A stretch of DNA of 32,250 bases, taken from contig JADJLB010000011.1 in assembly GCA_016705685.1 (NCBI GenBank), positions 1 through 32,250 on the forward strand, in the 5' to 3' direction. The notes under the pieces were generated by a model. The model searched no databases. It saw nothing but the letters and a program-made list of their open reading frames with translations, and was not told the origin of the DNA. This DNA comes from Propionivibrio sp. GTDB taxonomy: Bacteria > Pseudomonadota > Gammaproteobacteria > Burkholderiales > Rhodocyclaceae. This document shows, in pieces, positions 17,230 to 25,346 of the stretch (positions are counted from its first letter, which is position 1; every line of letters begins with the position of its first letter). The position numbers and the translations under genes were made by a program.

Positions 17230-18030
17230 TCAGGAAATCTCCCGGGTCAATCGTTCCATATATTCCTCGGGGTTGATGGCTTCGTTTCTCGGGGTACGGT
17301 TAAGCAGGGACTGGATGCGCGGGTTATCGCTGGCGCGCACGGCGGCAACCGTATCCGACATCAGGATGCGGCCCTGGTCGAGCACCGTGATCCGGTCGGC
17401 GATTTTGAAGGCGCTCTCCAGTTCGTGCGTCACCACGACGATCGTCATGTTCATGGCGTCGCGCAGGATCAGGATCAGATCGTCCAGTTCGGCGGAAACC
17501 ACCGGATCGAGCCCCGCCGACGGCTCGTCAAAGAACAGCAGGCGCGGGTCCATGACGATGGCGCGCGCCAGCGCCGCACGCTTGATCATGCCGCCCGACA
17601 ACTCCGATGGCATGAGACTCTCGAAGCCGGCGAGATTGACCACTTCAAGCTTCATGCGGCTCATGATGCGCATGGTATTTTCGTCGAGCTTGGTATGTTC
17701 ACGCAAAGGCAACTCGACGTTCTCGCCGACGGTCATCGAATTGAACAAGGCACCGCCCTGAAAGGCCACGCCCATGTTCTTGCGCAGGTCGTACATTTCG
17801 TCGGCACTCAAGCGGGTGATGTCCTTACCGAGCAGCTTGATGCTGCCCGAGGTGGGCTGGTGCAGGCCGAGCAGATGGCGCAACAGCGTGCTCTTGCCCG
17901 AACCGCTGCCGCCCATGATGACCATGATCTCGCCCTGCCGCGCCTGGAAGCTGATGTCGTCGAGAATCTTCCGGGGCCCGTAGTGGGTGACCAGATGGTC
18001 GACGTCGATGGCAAGGTCGGTAGTCGGCAT
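17230..18030 (-). CDS. mlaF: MlaF-family ABC transporter ATP-binding protein
   Basis: Cytoplasmic ATPase of the MCE transporter, 266 residues from the start MPTTDLAIDV at 18030; an upstream in-frame start at 18063 lies in repeat-associated DNA and is unlikely. Motifs are Walker A GGSGSGKST (40-48), Q-loop QGGALF (91-96), signature LSGGM (144-148), Walker B LLFFDEPSAGLDP (164-176) and the switch histidine in THELESAF (H202). GGALFNSMTVGENVELPL is characteristic of MlaF. It forms a complex with the MlaE permease encoded upstream and possibly with the STAS protein, as E. coli MlaF does with MlaB. Confidence 0.93.
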   Translation of the reverse strand: MPTTDLAIDVDHLVTHYGPRKILDDISFQARQGEIMVIMGGSGSGKSTLLRHLLGLHQPTSGSIKLLGKDITRLSADEMYDLRKNMGVAFQGGALFNSMTVGENVELPLREHTKLDENTMRIMSRMKLEVVNLAGFESLMPSELSGGMIKRAALARAIVMDPRLLFFDEPSAGLDPVVSAELDDLILILRDAMNMTIVVVTHELESAFKIADRITVLDQGRILMSDTVAAVRASDNPRIQSLLNRTPRNEAINPEEYMERLTREIS

Positions 18031-18045
18031 TAGAAACAGAACCTC

Positions 18046-18207
18046 TTTAAACACGGAGGACACAGAGACACAGAGTTCGCAGAGTTCGCAGCGAACGAAA
18101 TCTTTAAATCCCTTGGGCCATTTTCCCCATCCATCATCTTCTTTTTCATTCCCGAAGCTTCTCTCCGTGATCTCTGTGTCTCCGTGCCCTCAGTGTTGAA
18201 GGCGTTT
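18046..18207. repeat. Imperfect long inverted repeat (CACGGAG/CACAGAG type) inside the mla operon
   Basis: Left arm about 18049-18075 (AACACGGAGG, ACACAGAGAC, ACAGAG). Right arm about 18161-18197 is its reverse complement with two or three mismatches and one gap. The arms enclose about 85 bases containing two tandem GAGTTCGCA units and a GTTCGC-A-GCGAAC palindrome. It fills the 175-base space between mlaE and mlaF and touches the mlaE stop codon. Similar CACGGAG/CACAGAG-rich intergenic repeats are common in some proteobacterial genomes (recalled, not checked). It may be a nonautonomous mobile or REP-like element. Confidence 0.7.
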
Positions 18208-19002
18208 AGCGGCTGGTAAGGAATGTAAATACCATATCCGCGAGGATGATGCCGATGCACCCAAGCACCACCGCGCGCGTTGTCGCCCGCCCACGCCCTC
18301 GGCGCCGGCATTCACGTTGAAGCCGTTGGCCGCGCCGATGAGGACGATAATCACGGCAAAAATGAAGCTCTTGAGCACGCCATGAATCACGTCGTCGACG
18401 ACCAGCACTTCGAAAACTCGATCGAAGAATATGCCAATCGGCAGACTCAGTTCGCCGGCGCAATACAGCGCCCCACCAAACAACGCAACCAGGTCGGACA
18501 GAATGGTCAATGCCGGCAGGGTCAGCAACATGGCGGCCAGCAGCGGCGCCACCAGATAGCGCACCGGGTTGATTCCGATCACGCGCAAGGCGTCGATTTC
18601 CTGCGAAATCTGCATGGTGCCGATGCGCGCCGCGATGGCCGAGCCGGAACGCCCGGCGACGAAGATCCCGGTGATCAGCGGGGCAAACTCGCGCGTCACC
18701 GACAAGGAGATACCGAGCACCACCTGCCCCTCGGCACCGAAGGTGCGCAGCGTATAAATGCCTTGGATGGCCAGCATCATCCCGGTGGCGAAGGAGGCCA
18801 GCGCGACGATGGGAATCGCATTTACGCCAACGCCGATGGCTTCCTTGAACACCGCGCCCAGGCGCACCGGCTGACGCCGCCAATGACCGAGCAGCAGCCA
18901 GTAAAACGCCTCGACCATCAGCGCGGCGTGATAGCCGACTTCCCGGACCACTTGCAGGCTGCGCTGGCCGACTTGCGAGACGAATGACAGGACGGCGTTC
19001 AT
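18206..19002 (-). pseudogene. mlaE: MlaE-family permease, one frameshift near the C-terminus
   Basis: Inner-membrane permease of the MCE transporter, about 265 residues. Landmarks are AVFKEAIGVGVNAIPIVALASFATGMMLAIQ (50-80), REFAPLITGIFVAGRSGSAIAARIGTM (104-130) and QEIDALRVIGINPVRYLVAP (134-153), the EIDALR/P segment being the family's hallmark. The main frame runs off after GFNVNAGAEGVG. Inserting one C in GTGGGCGGGCG (about 18286-18292) restores GRATTRAVVLGCIGIILADMVFTFLTSR, the normal ending. A sequencing deletion is the simplest explanation. It lies 60 bases after the STAS gene and 175 bases before mlaF, the gap being filled by an inverted repeat. Confidence 0.88.
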
Positions 19003-19062
19003 GCGTATCGGGGAAAGGGTGAAGGCGGCGTTTGACGATTGAGCGCCGGAATCATGCCTGGC

Positions 19063-19398
19063 TCAAACCACGTCATCTAGCGAGGCATGAATCGGGAATA
19101 CCTTGTCGAGCCGCGCCAGCTTCAGCACGTTCATCGCCGGTTGCGCGACTGCCACCAAGGCGAAATCCATGCCCTGCTTTCTGGCCGCCTGATACCCTTC
19201 GACCAGGCTGGCGACGCCGGAACTATCCATATAACTGACTGCCGAAAGATCGATGAGCAACGGCATTTTCTTCTTGAGGCAATCGAGAATGACCTCGCGT
19301 GCACTGGGTGACGAATGCAGGTCAACATCGCCGGAAAGGCGAACTACCATGTACGGCGTCCGGAATTCGATTTGTATATCCACTTGCTTCCCCCTCAT
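19063..19398 (-). CDS. STAS-domain protein (SpoIIAA-type anti-sigma antagonist / MlaB-like)
   Basis: This 111-residue single STAS domain protein carries VVRLSGDVDLHSS (18-30) and the phosphoacceptor region VSYMDSSGVASLVEGY (54-69); DSSG at 58-61 matches the SpoIIAA/RsbV phosphorylation loop. Its ATG overlaps the kinase stop by four bases. However, GGGGG followed by GTG at 19383 (giving VDIQIEFRTPYM) may be the real start. Known relatives have two roles: phosphorylation-switched antagonists of anti-sigma kinases, or MlaB, the STAS subunit bound to MlaF. Position supports both: it lies directly after an RsbW-like kinase and directly before mlaE. Which role applies is not shown. Confidence 0.88.
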   Translation of the reverse strand: MRGKQVDIQIEFRTPYMVVRLSGDVDLHSSPSAREVILDCLKKKMPLLIDLSAVSYMDSSGVASLVEGYQAARKQGMDFALVAVAQPAMNVLKLARLDKVFPIHASLDDVV

Positions 19399-19805
19399 GA
19401 GATACGCTTGGTCAGTTGCAGGCAGTTTGCATAACCCTCCGGCGCCGGCCGGTAGGCCACCCCGTCCATCAATTCGCGCATGAACCGTACGCCCAGCCCG
19501 CCGGGCCGCAGCTCGTGCAATTCCCGTGGGCGCAAATCCTCATCTTTTGCAGGTAGGCCATTATCCAGCAATTGCACCATCAATACGTCATCATTAACGC
19601 CCATGCGCAGCGTGAAGCCCTGTCCGGCGGCAAACCCGTAGCCATGCTTGATGATATTCATGCACGCCTCATTGATCGCCAGCACCACCTGCTCGCTCGC
19701 TTCCTCGGTGCAATGCGCGCGCTGGCACGCCTCGCGCACCGCCGCACGAACCGCCGACAAATCCTCGGTACGCGCTGGAAATGTCCGGTCGAGCAGCTCG
19801 GCCAT
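19395..19805 (-). CDS. RsbW/SpoIIAB-like serine kinase (HATPase_c_2)
   Basis: A 136-residue GHKL-fold ATP-binding protein of the anti-sigma kinase type. The N-box is NEACMNIIKHGY (45-56), the G1 box LLDNGLP (79-85) and the G2 box PGGLGVRFM (101-109). Family members phosphorylate a STAS partner and sequester a sigma factor or another target. Its start shares one base with the phosphatase stop (TGATG) and its stop overlaps the STAS start by four bases, so phosphatase, kinase and STAS should be made together. No sigma factor gene is present in the window. Confidence 0.9.
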   Translation of the reverse strand: MAELLDRTFPARTEDLSAVRAAVREACQRAHCTEEASEQVVLAINEACMNIIKHGYGFAAGQGFTLRMGVNDDVLMVQLLDNGLPAKDEDLRPRELHELRPGGLGVRFMRELMDGVAYRPAPEGYANCLQLTKRIS

Positions 19806-21073
19806 CAGCCGATCACCAGCAGCGTCAGGTCGTCGCGCAGGCGCACGCCGGGATGGACCAGCGTCTCGACCACGCGTTCGAGCTGTTCGGCGGGCGGCCG
19901 AAGCGAATACTTGTCAAGCAGCGCCTTCAGGCCGAAGACTTCCAGCATTCTGCCGTCCGCCGACCAGCCTTCGGTCACCCCATCGGTAAACAGATAGAGC
20001 CGTCCGCCATCGAGCTTCAAGCGCTGGTCGGTATAGGTCATGCCCGGCAGAATGCCAAGCGGCGGCGAGGATTCTTCAAGCTCGCGATACGTTCCCGACC
20101 GGCTGCGATAGAGCGGCGGCTGATGTCCGGCGTTGGCAAACAGGATTTCGCCATTGGCCGGGTTGCACTCCCGGCCGCCATCGTCACGAACATGCCGCGA
20201 CTGGCGGTTTCGGCAAGTTCGTCGTTAAGTATGGCCAGCAACTGCGCCGAATCGTGCACCGTCTTGCCGAGGCAGCGAAACAGGCTGATCGTCTTGGCCA
20301 TCAGCATCGCCGAATTCATTCCCTTGCCCGACACATCGCCCAGCCCCCAGGCGATGCGACCGTCGGCCAAGGTGAAGAAATCGTAAAAATCGCCGGAGAC
20401 CTCCAGCGCCGACAGATTCAGTCCATGGATAGGAAAATCGTCCGCGGGTTGGTCGGGCAGCAGGTTGCGCTGAATCTCGCGCGCCAGATCGAGCTCTCGG
20501 CGCATGCGCTCCTGCTCGACCAGCGCTTCGGTCATCTGCGCATTGTGCACGGCCAGCGAAACCATGCCGGCCAGCACCTGCAGGAAGCGCTTGTCCGCCG
20601 GATCGAAAAGACCGTCGCCCTTGCGCTTGTTGATCACCTCCAACGCGCCCAGCATACGCCCCTTGACCATCAGCGGCGCGCACAGGATGGAACGGGTCGT
20701 GAAACCGGTGCGGTCATCGACGGCGGTGCTGAAATCCCCGTCGGCCGACACGTCGCGCACCATCTGGACGGCATTTTCGGCCAGCGCACGGCCGACGATG
20801 CCCTGATTCCTGGCGATGGTCAGGCCCTTGATCGAGACCGGCCCGGCGCAAGCCAGGCAAGTCAAGGTCTCGCCCGCCGCGTCGAGCAGGAAGATCGACG
20901 ACGCCTCGGTATCCATGTAGCTCATGATCTGCTGCACCGCATTGGCCAGCGTCTGGCTCATCTCCGGGCGCGCCGACGAAATCCTGGCTGATTGCCAGGA
21001 GCAGCTCCATATCGCCCGTCAACCGGGAATTGGCGTTGTTGTCGGCCAGTTGCTTGGCGTGTTCGATCGACAC
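19805..21073 (-). pseudogene. GAF-domain PP2C (RsbU/SpoIIE-type) phosphatase, two frameshifts
   Basis: The locus is about 422 codons. It starts at a GTG (21073, giving MSIEHAKQLADNN) with an N-terminal helical region, then a GAF domain (TLANAVQQIMSYMDTEASSIFLLD through MLGALEVINKRKGDGLFDPADKRFLQVLAGM). A linker helix ELDLAREIQRNLLP leads to the SpoIIE/RsbU domain, with metal-binding acidic residues in VSGDFYDFF and WGLGDVSGKGMNSA, then NAGHQPPLY and FTDGVTEGWS, and DDLTLLVIG at the end. Shifts lie at a three-A run (20979-20981) and at CCC (20170-20172), where one more C restores ECNPANGEILFANAGHQPP. Such phosphatases dephosphorylate STAS antagonists in response to the sensory domain. The GAF ligand is unknown. 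Confidence 0.88.
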
Positions 21074-21129
21074 TGCAGGAAGCTCCGGTGCGTCATGTTG
21101 CAGGAAGACGCATTATCCTTGATTCGGCT

Positions 21130-21792
21130 TTAGAGCGGGCGTCGATAGACCGCAAAGAAATGCGGTACGGGCGGATCCTGATCGTCGTCGTAGGCGACAA
21201 AATGTCTCTCGATCAAACCGGCACGCAGGAAGCCCTCGATCTCATCCCGATCCAAAGCCAGAGGAAAAGAATCAAGTTGTTCGCCCGCATTCCGGCTGCG
21301 ACAGGACACCAGGATTTCGCCGCCGGGAGCAACCAGATCCGAGATGGCTGCCAGCGCTTCAGCCCGACTCGGACCCACCAGAATCTGGATCGTGTTGCAC
21401 TCGTATACCAGATCGAATCCCTGCGACCACGACACCGGAAGATCGAACAGATCGGCGACCCGGTAGTCCACCGTGCTGCCGGGATAGCGCTGCCGGCACA
21501 TGGCGATGGCCGACGGGGAGATGTCGAAGGCCGTAACCCGGTAGCCATGCTGCGACAAGGCTTCGGCATCGTCGCCCAGTCCGCAGCCGATGGTGATCGC
21601 CCGGGTGCCAGCAGAGGCATCTCTCGTCTTGATCCAGTCGAGCAGCAAGGGGTTGGGTTTCAGGTCGGCCCAATATACCTTGCAAATATCGCCGCCGGCT
21701 CGGGCATAGAACGCTTCAAACCAGCCGTTGGGATCATCCCGATCGGCGTATTCCCTGGCCAGACGTTGCGTTGCGCTTTTTGGATCTTCCAT
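21130..21792 (-). CDS. Class I SAM-dependent methyltransferase, TPMT-like
   Basis: A 220-residue cytoplasmic enzyme. SAM-binding motif I is AITIGCGLGDDAEAL (65-79), with the motif II acidic residue Asp90 in VTAFDISPSAIA. FDLVYECNTIQIL (motif IV region) and LVAPGGEILVSCR follow. The opening WFEAFYARAGGDICKVYWADLKPNPLL and the overall layout resemble the thiopurine methyltransferase family, whose bacterial members methylate thiols, selenium, tellurium or other small compounds. It lies 56 bases upstream of the phosphatase gene on the same strand and may be cotranscribed, without an obvious functional link. Confidence 0.85.
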   Translation of the reverse strand: MEDPKSATQRLAREYADRDDPNGWFEAFYARAGGDICKVYWADLKPNPLLLDWIKTRDASAGTRAITIGCGLGDDAEALSQHGYRVTAFDISPSAIAMCRQRYPGSTVDYRVADLFDLPVSWSQGFDLVYECNTIQILVGPSRAEALAAISDLVAPGGEILVSCRSRNAGEQLDSFPLALDRDEIEGFLRAGLIERHFVAYDDDQDPPVPHFFAVYRRPL

Positions 21793-21927
21793 GGTCAGCG
21801 GTATGTCATTTCGCGGAGCTTGTTACGTTCATTGAAACCGATCTTGCGAGTCTAACCCTGATCGCGCTCTCCGACACGCCGACCGCACACATCGGCATCG
21901 CCACACCAGGCGACGACGGCCGGCCGC

Positions 21928-22575
21928 TTACCGGGCGGTGACTTCAAGGCCTTTATCCACGGCACGCGGGTTGCACGACCCGCCGTTGGGCCAATAGCAA
22001 GCACCGGCGAACTCCCGGTTGCCGATGATACTGTCGAGGTAGTCCGCCAGCGTGGCTGGCGAAACCAGCCACACATTCGGCACCGATTCAAAGGGACCGA
22101 TGCCGCTGAGGATATTTTGTACGCGGGCGGCGCAAAAAAGTGGCATGGTGCTCCCGGCCTGGTCGACGCGTGCCTCGATCTGCCTGAACTGCTCAGCGGT
22201 CAAGGCGAAGCGATAGAGTTTGACTACCGGGCCGTCTTCCAGCTGAAAGCGCACATAGTCCCGCAGGCTGATGCCGGGCCAGTGCGAATCGAGACCACGC
22301 GTTCCCATGTAGCTGCCCGCCGGGTCCAGCAAGCGATCCGCGGCAAACATCCCGGAATGGACCATTTTGGCATTGTCGTTGATCACCACGATCACTTCCC
22401 GAGATCCCGGCTCCGGAACGTCGAGATGATCCGGATAGCCGTTGCCGATTCGCGGTGCCGGCGTATCCGGGATGCTATGAACCTGGGCACAGGCGGCAAG
22501 CGCCAGAACGCAGGCAGCCATCAGCACGCCGCCAAGAAAGCGTGTCCAATTGCGCAGATCGGTCAAGCCGGTCAT
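21928..22575 (-). CDS. Lipoprotein of unknown function, possible permuted papain-like fold
   Basis: 215 residues from MTGLTDLRNW (22575), 11 bases after the preceding OYE gene. The signal peptide ends at lipobox LAAC (26-29). The mature part shows VIVVINDNAKMVHSGMFAADRLL with His73 and PLFCAARVQNILSGIGPF with Cys148. An N-terminal histidine in a VHSGMF-like turn followed much later by a cysteine is the layout of permuted NlpC/P60 (YiiX/DUF4105-like) enzymes, but the similarity is weak and activity is inference. Four further cysteines near the C-terminus could form disulfides. The frame continues open upstream into the neighbour, but the lipobox fixes this start. Confidence 0.7.
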   Translation of the reverse strand: MTGLTDLRNWTRFLGGVLMAACVLALAACAQVHSIPDTPAPRIGNGYPDHLDVPEPGSREVIVVINDNAKMVHSGMFAADRLLDPAGSYMGTRGLDSHWPGISLRDYVRFQLEDGPVVKLYRFALTAEQFRQIEARVDQAGSTMPLFCAARVQNILSGIGPFESVPNVWLVSPATLADYLDSIIGNREFAGACYWPNGGSCNPRAVDKGLEVTAR

Positions 22576-22586
22576 CGCCCCAGGAT

Positions 22587-23846
22587 TCAGACGGTCGCTT
22601 CGCGGGCCAGCATGGCGTCTTTTTCCGCTTTGACCGTCGGGTGATAGCACTCCGCGGGTTGAGCGCCCAAATGGCCGACGCAGGCATTGCAGTCGACGCA
22701 TCGGGGGCCGGGCTGGTTGTCGCGAAGATGTCGGTAAATGTACGGGTCGGCGATGAAGGCGCGACCGGCCGAGACCGCGTCGCACTTGCCCTGGCTGATC
22801 GCCGCCTCCATCGCTTCGCGCGTGCGAAAACCTCCGACGCATATCACCGGAATCGCCAGCTGTTTCTTGAATTGCGGCGTGTAGTCGAGGTTATAGCCCT
22901 GGCGCCCTTTCCAGAGCAGATTCGAGGCCAGCGTGACCAACGGCCTGAACACTTGCAGCAAGGTGCGGCGCAGCGGCGGCAGGTAACTCATGCTGCCCTT
23001 GAGCATGTTGCGCAGGCACTGGTCGAACGTACCGCAGACCATCGGAAAACCTGACTCATAATGCCCAACGGATATCTCCACGGCGTCTATGCCCTCGCGC
23101 TGCAGCAGCGTTGCTGCTTCGACCAGCTCGCCGGTGTGCAGACCATCGCGCAACGGCAGCCAGTCCGAGCCGTTCATTTTGACGATCACCGGAAAGTCCG
23201 GGCCGAGGCGCGATCGAATGGCCTGGATGATCTGGCGGATGAAGCGCGTGCGGTTCTCCATCGAACCGCCATACTCGTCGCTGCGCCGGTTGGTATAGGG
23301 CGTCAAGAACTGGCTGAGCAGGTAGCCGTTGGCCGAATGCAGTTGAACGCCGTCGAAGCCGGCACGCCGGCAGCGCTCGGCGGCATCGGCGAACTGCCCG
23401 ACCAGGCGCTGGATCTCTTCGACGGTCAGCGCCTGCGGCTTGGTGCCGGTCAGCAAGTCCTTAACGTCGGAAGCCGAGTATGCCACCGGCGATTGGGCAA
23501 AACGGGGGACCACCTGACGCCCGCAGTGGTTGAGCTGCGCAAAGAATTTGGCGCCCTGCGCATGCACGGCATCGACGACCCTGGCCAGAGCGGGAATCTT
23601 GTCGTCATGGTCGGCGCCAAGTTGCAGCGGCGCCGATTTTCCTTCGCGGCAGACGTAGATATTGCCGGTAATGATCAGTGGCGTGCCACCACGCGCAATC
23701 GGCACATAGAATTCAACCACCGCGTCGGTGGCAAAACCACCACATGTGCCACGCGTTTCGGCGGTGGCGGTCTTGAACAGACGGCCCGGCAGGACAAGCG
23801 GGCCGATGCCGATGGGACTGAAGAGTACGCTGTTTTGTGGCGACAT
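22587..23846 (-). CDS. Old-yellow-enzyme family NADH:flavin oxidoreductase
   Basis: A 419-residue FMN-dependent TIM-barrel oxidoreductase. Family landmarks are FSPIGIGPLVLPGRLFKTA, FFAQLNHCGRQ, AERCRRAGFDGVQLHSANGYLLSQFL, NRRSDEYGGSMENRTRF and the phosphate-binding VICVGGFRTREAMEAAISQGKCDAVSAGRAFIADP. The C-terminus carries four cysteines at 383, 386, 389 and 400 (CVDCNAC then C), like the Fe-S cluster ligands of the longer 2,4-dienoyl-CoA reductase group, but without the extra FAD/NADH domains. The electron donor and substrate are unknown. It is followed by the lipoprotein gene after 11 bases. Confidence 0.88.
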   Translation of the reverse strand: MSPQNSVLFSPIGIGPLVLPGRLFKTATAETRGTCGGFATDAVVEFYVPIARGGTPLIITGNIYVCREGKSAPLQLGADHDDKIPALARVVDAVHAQGAKFFAQLNHCGRQVVPRFAQSPVAYSASDVKDLLTGTKPQALTVEEIQRLVGQFADAAERCRRAGFDGVQLHSANGYLLSQFLTPYTNRRSDEYGGSMENRTRFIRQIIQAIRSRLGPDFPVIVKMNGSDWLPLRDGLHTGELVEAATLLQREGIDAVEISVGHYESGFPMVCGTFDQCLRNMLKGSMSYLPPLRRTLLQVFRPLVTLASNLLWKGRQGYNLDYTPQFKKQLAIPVICVGGFRTREAMEAAISQGKCDAVSAGRAFIADPYIYRHLRDNQPGPRCVDCNACVGHLGAQPAECYHPTVKAEKDAMLAREATV

Positions 23847-23921
23847 GGCAGGCTCCTCTCGGTTGCGTTGCTCAGTACATGCGGCAGTTCAAGTCTGTGC
23901 GGAAATACCGAACGGAATGGT

Positions 23922-24407
23922 TCAGGCACTTTCCAGCCAGTGCGACACAATTGTGCGAATCAACCCAAGGCGCCCAAAGTCGTAGGTCGCCAGCTGCTCG
24001 GGTGAAACCCGTCTGACCTCGGCGATTTCGTCGTTCAACGTCACCTGACCGTACGCTTCGACGGCATAAGCGATGATCAGTTGATTGAATCTGGGGTGCG
24101 GATAATGGCCGATGAACTGGCACGCGCTGCCCTTGAGGCCAAGCTCTTCTTCCGTCTCCCTGAGAATCGCGCTCTCGGGCGATTCACCCTGCTCCAGGAA
24201 GCCGGTGATCATGGAGAATATGCCTTCCGGCCAGGTGGCATTTCTCGCCAGGACGTACTGGCCCTCGTTCCGCACCAGACCAGCAACCACCGGGATGGGA
24301 TTGTTCCAGCTGACGAACTGGCACTGCACCGACGAACACGCCAGGCGCACGACGCCGTCCACAGGGCGGCTTTCAAGATCGCTTCGGCAAAGAGGACAGT
24401 ATTTCAT
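23922..24407 (-). CDS. Nudix hydrolase with N-terminal zinc ribbon
   Basis: 161 residues from MKYCPLCRSDLESR at 24407. A short zinc-ribbon-like segment (Cys4, Cys7, Cys24, Cys29) precedes the Nudix domain. The Nudix box GFLEQGESPESAILRETEEELGL (69-91) fits G-x5-E-x7-REUxEExGU exactly, so metal-dependent pyrophosphate-bond hydrolysis is expected. A zinc ribbon before the Nudix box is also found in NudC-type NAD/RNA-decapping enzymes, but the NudC SQPWPFPxS motif is absent, so the substrate is open. An in-frame upstream start (24458) would add residues before the first cysteine and is less likely. Confidence 0.9.
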   Translation of the reverse strand: MKYCPLCRSDLESRPVDGVVRLACSSVQCQFVSWNNPIPVVAGLVRNEGQYVLARNATWPEGIFSMITGFLEQGESPESAILRETEEELGLKGSACQFIGHYPHPRFNQLIIAYAVEAYGQVTLNDEIAEVRRVSPEQLATYDFGRLGLIRTIVSHWLESA

Positions 24408-24490
24408 CGGCGCATCGTGCCAGGAACGAATTGGAAGATCAAGGCGAAAAAATGGCAAGGGGACGTATCGCCTTCCACACGCCGGTGCGC

Positions 24491-25307
24491 TCAGTGCGCA
24501 CGAGCCAGCATGACGATACCGGCAACCATGCAGGCCGTACCGACGATACGCGATGGAACAAAGGCTTCACGCAGCAGTCCGGCGGTGAAACAACCCGACC
24601 AGCATCGAGACTCGCACCGGCGCAATAACTGAGCGGCCATCGCAGCAAATAGCACAAGCGTGTAGGACAACGGAGAAGCAACCCGACGGCAACAATGTAT
24701 CGGCTGTTTAGCCGCCATTGGGCTTTAAGACCCAGCCTCCGAGCGCCAGCGGTGCAGATCTCCGATGGCAAGACCGAGGGCGAAAGACCGCGCCACACCG
24801 AGCGTCTTGACGGCCCACCAATAGCGCAGGTCATCCGGGAGGGTTCCCCAGACGACCCCGCTCGCGCCTTTGGTGGCAAGGAATGAAACACGGGCGGCTC
24901 CCGCCATCAGGGCAATGCCCGTCAAGACTGCGAAGATACCCAACCATCCAAGAAAACTGGGCGATTCGTTCAGAACGACTATCGCACCAAACACGGCAAA
25001 CAGAGGCCCCGTCCCGCGGGCCAAGGGGTAAACAACCGAAAATTCGCCTTCGCGATAACCCTTCTGCAGAACCAGCGAATACACCACATGAACGATCGCT
25101 GCCTATGATCGCGATCCATGCCTGAACGGTAAGTTGATGCGCGTTGGTGAACCAGGAAGACAACCCGAATGGAGCGGCAACAACCAGGCTGACCAATCCA
25201 AACAGCCACACAAACGGCAAGCCGCCAGACGCCTTCTTGGCGAAGTAGTTCCAAAGCGCATGACATAATGCGCCGGCAACGACAAGGCTGAGCGCATCTG
25301 AGTTCAT
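24491..25307 (-). pseudogene. EamA/DMT-family transporter, multiply frameshifted
   Basis: The reconstructed product is a drug/metabolite transporter with about ten hydrophobic segments. The N-terminus is MNSDALSLVVAGALCHALWNYFAKKASGG at 25307. After an indel near 25100 the frame continues YSLVLQKGYREGEFSVVYPLARGTGPLFAVFGAIVVLNESPSFLGW, which contains the family's typical RG...P and E. Further disruptions between about 24720 and 24840 lead to a third frame with SPLSYTLVLFA and LLREAFVPSRIVGTACMVAGIVMLARA. Unlike the single homopolymer shifts elsewhere, segments of the fifth to eighth helices look missing or scrambled, so real decay is possible. Confidence 0.75.
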
Positions 25308-25346
25308 TGACTATCGTCAGACACCGCCCGCTTGCCAGTAAGTCGC

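Noticed and set aside
16317-18033. Two long plus-strand frames opposite mlaD and mlaF
   Set aside because: Both are shadows of well-identified transporter genes, and neither has a family match or ribosome site.
18061-18100. Short CRISPR-like tandem units (GAGTTCGCA twice)
   Set aside because: Only two 9-base units with no spacers; they are part of the larger inverted repeat.
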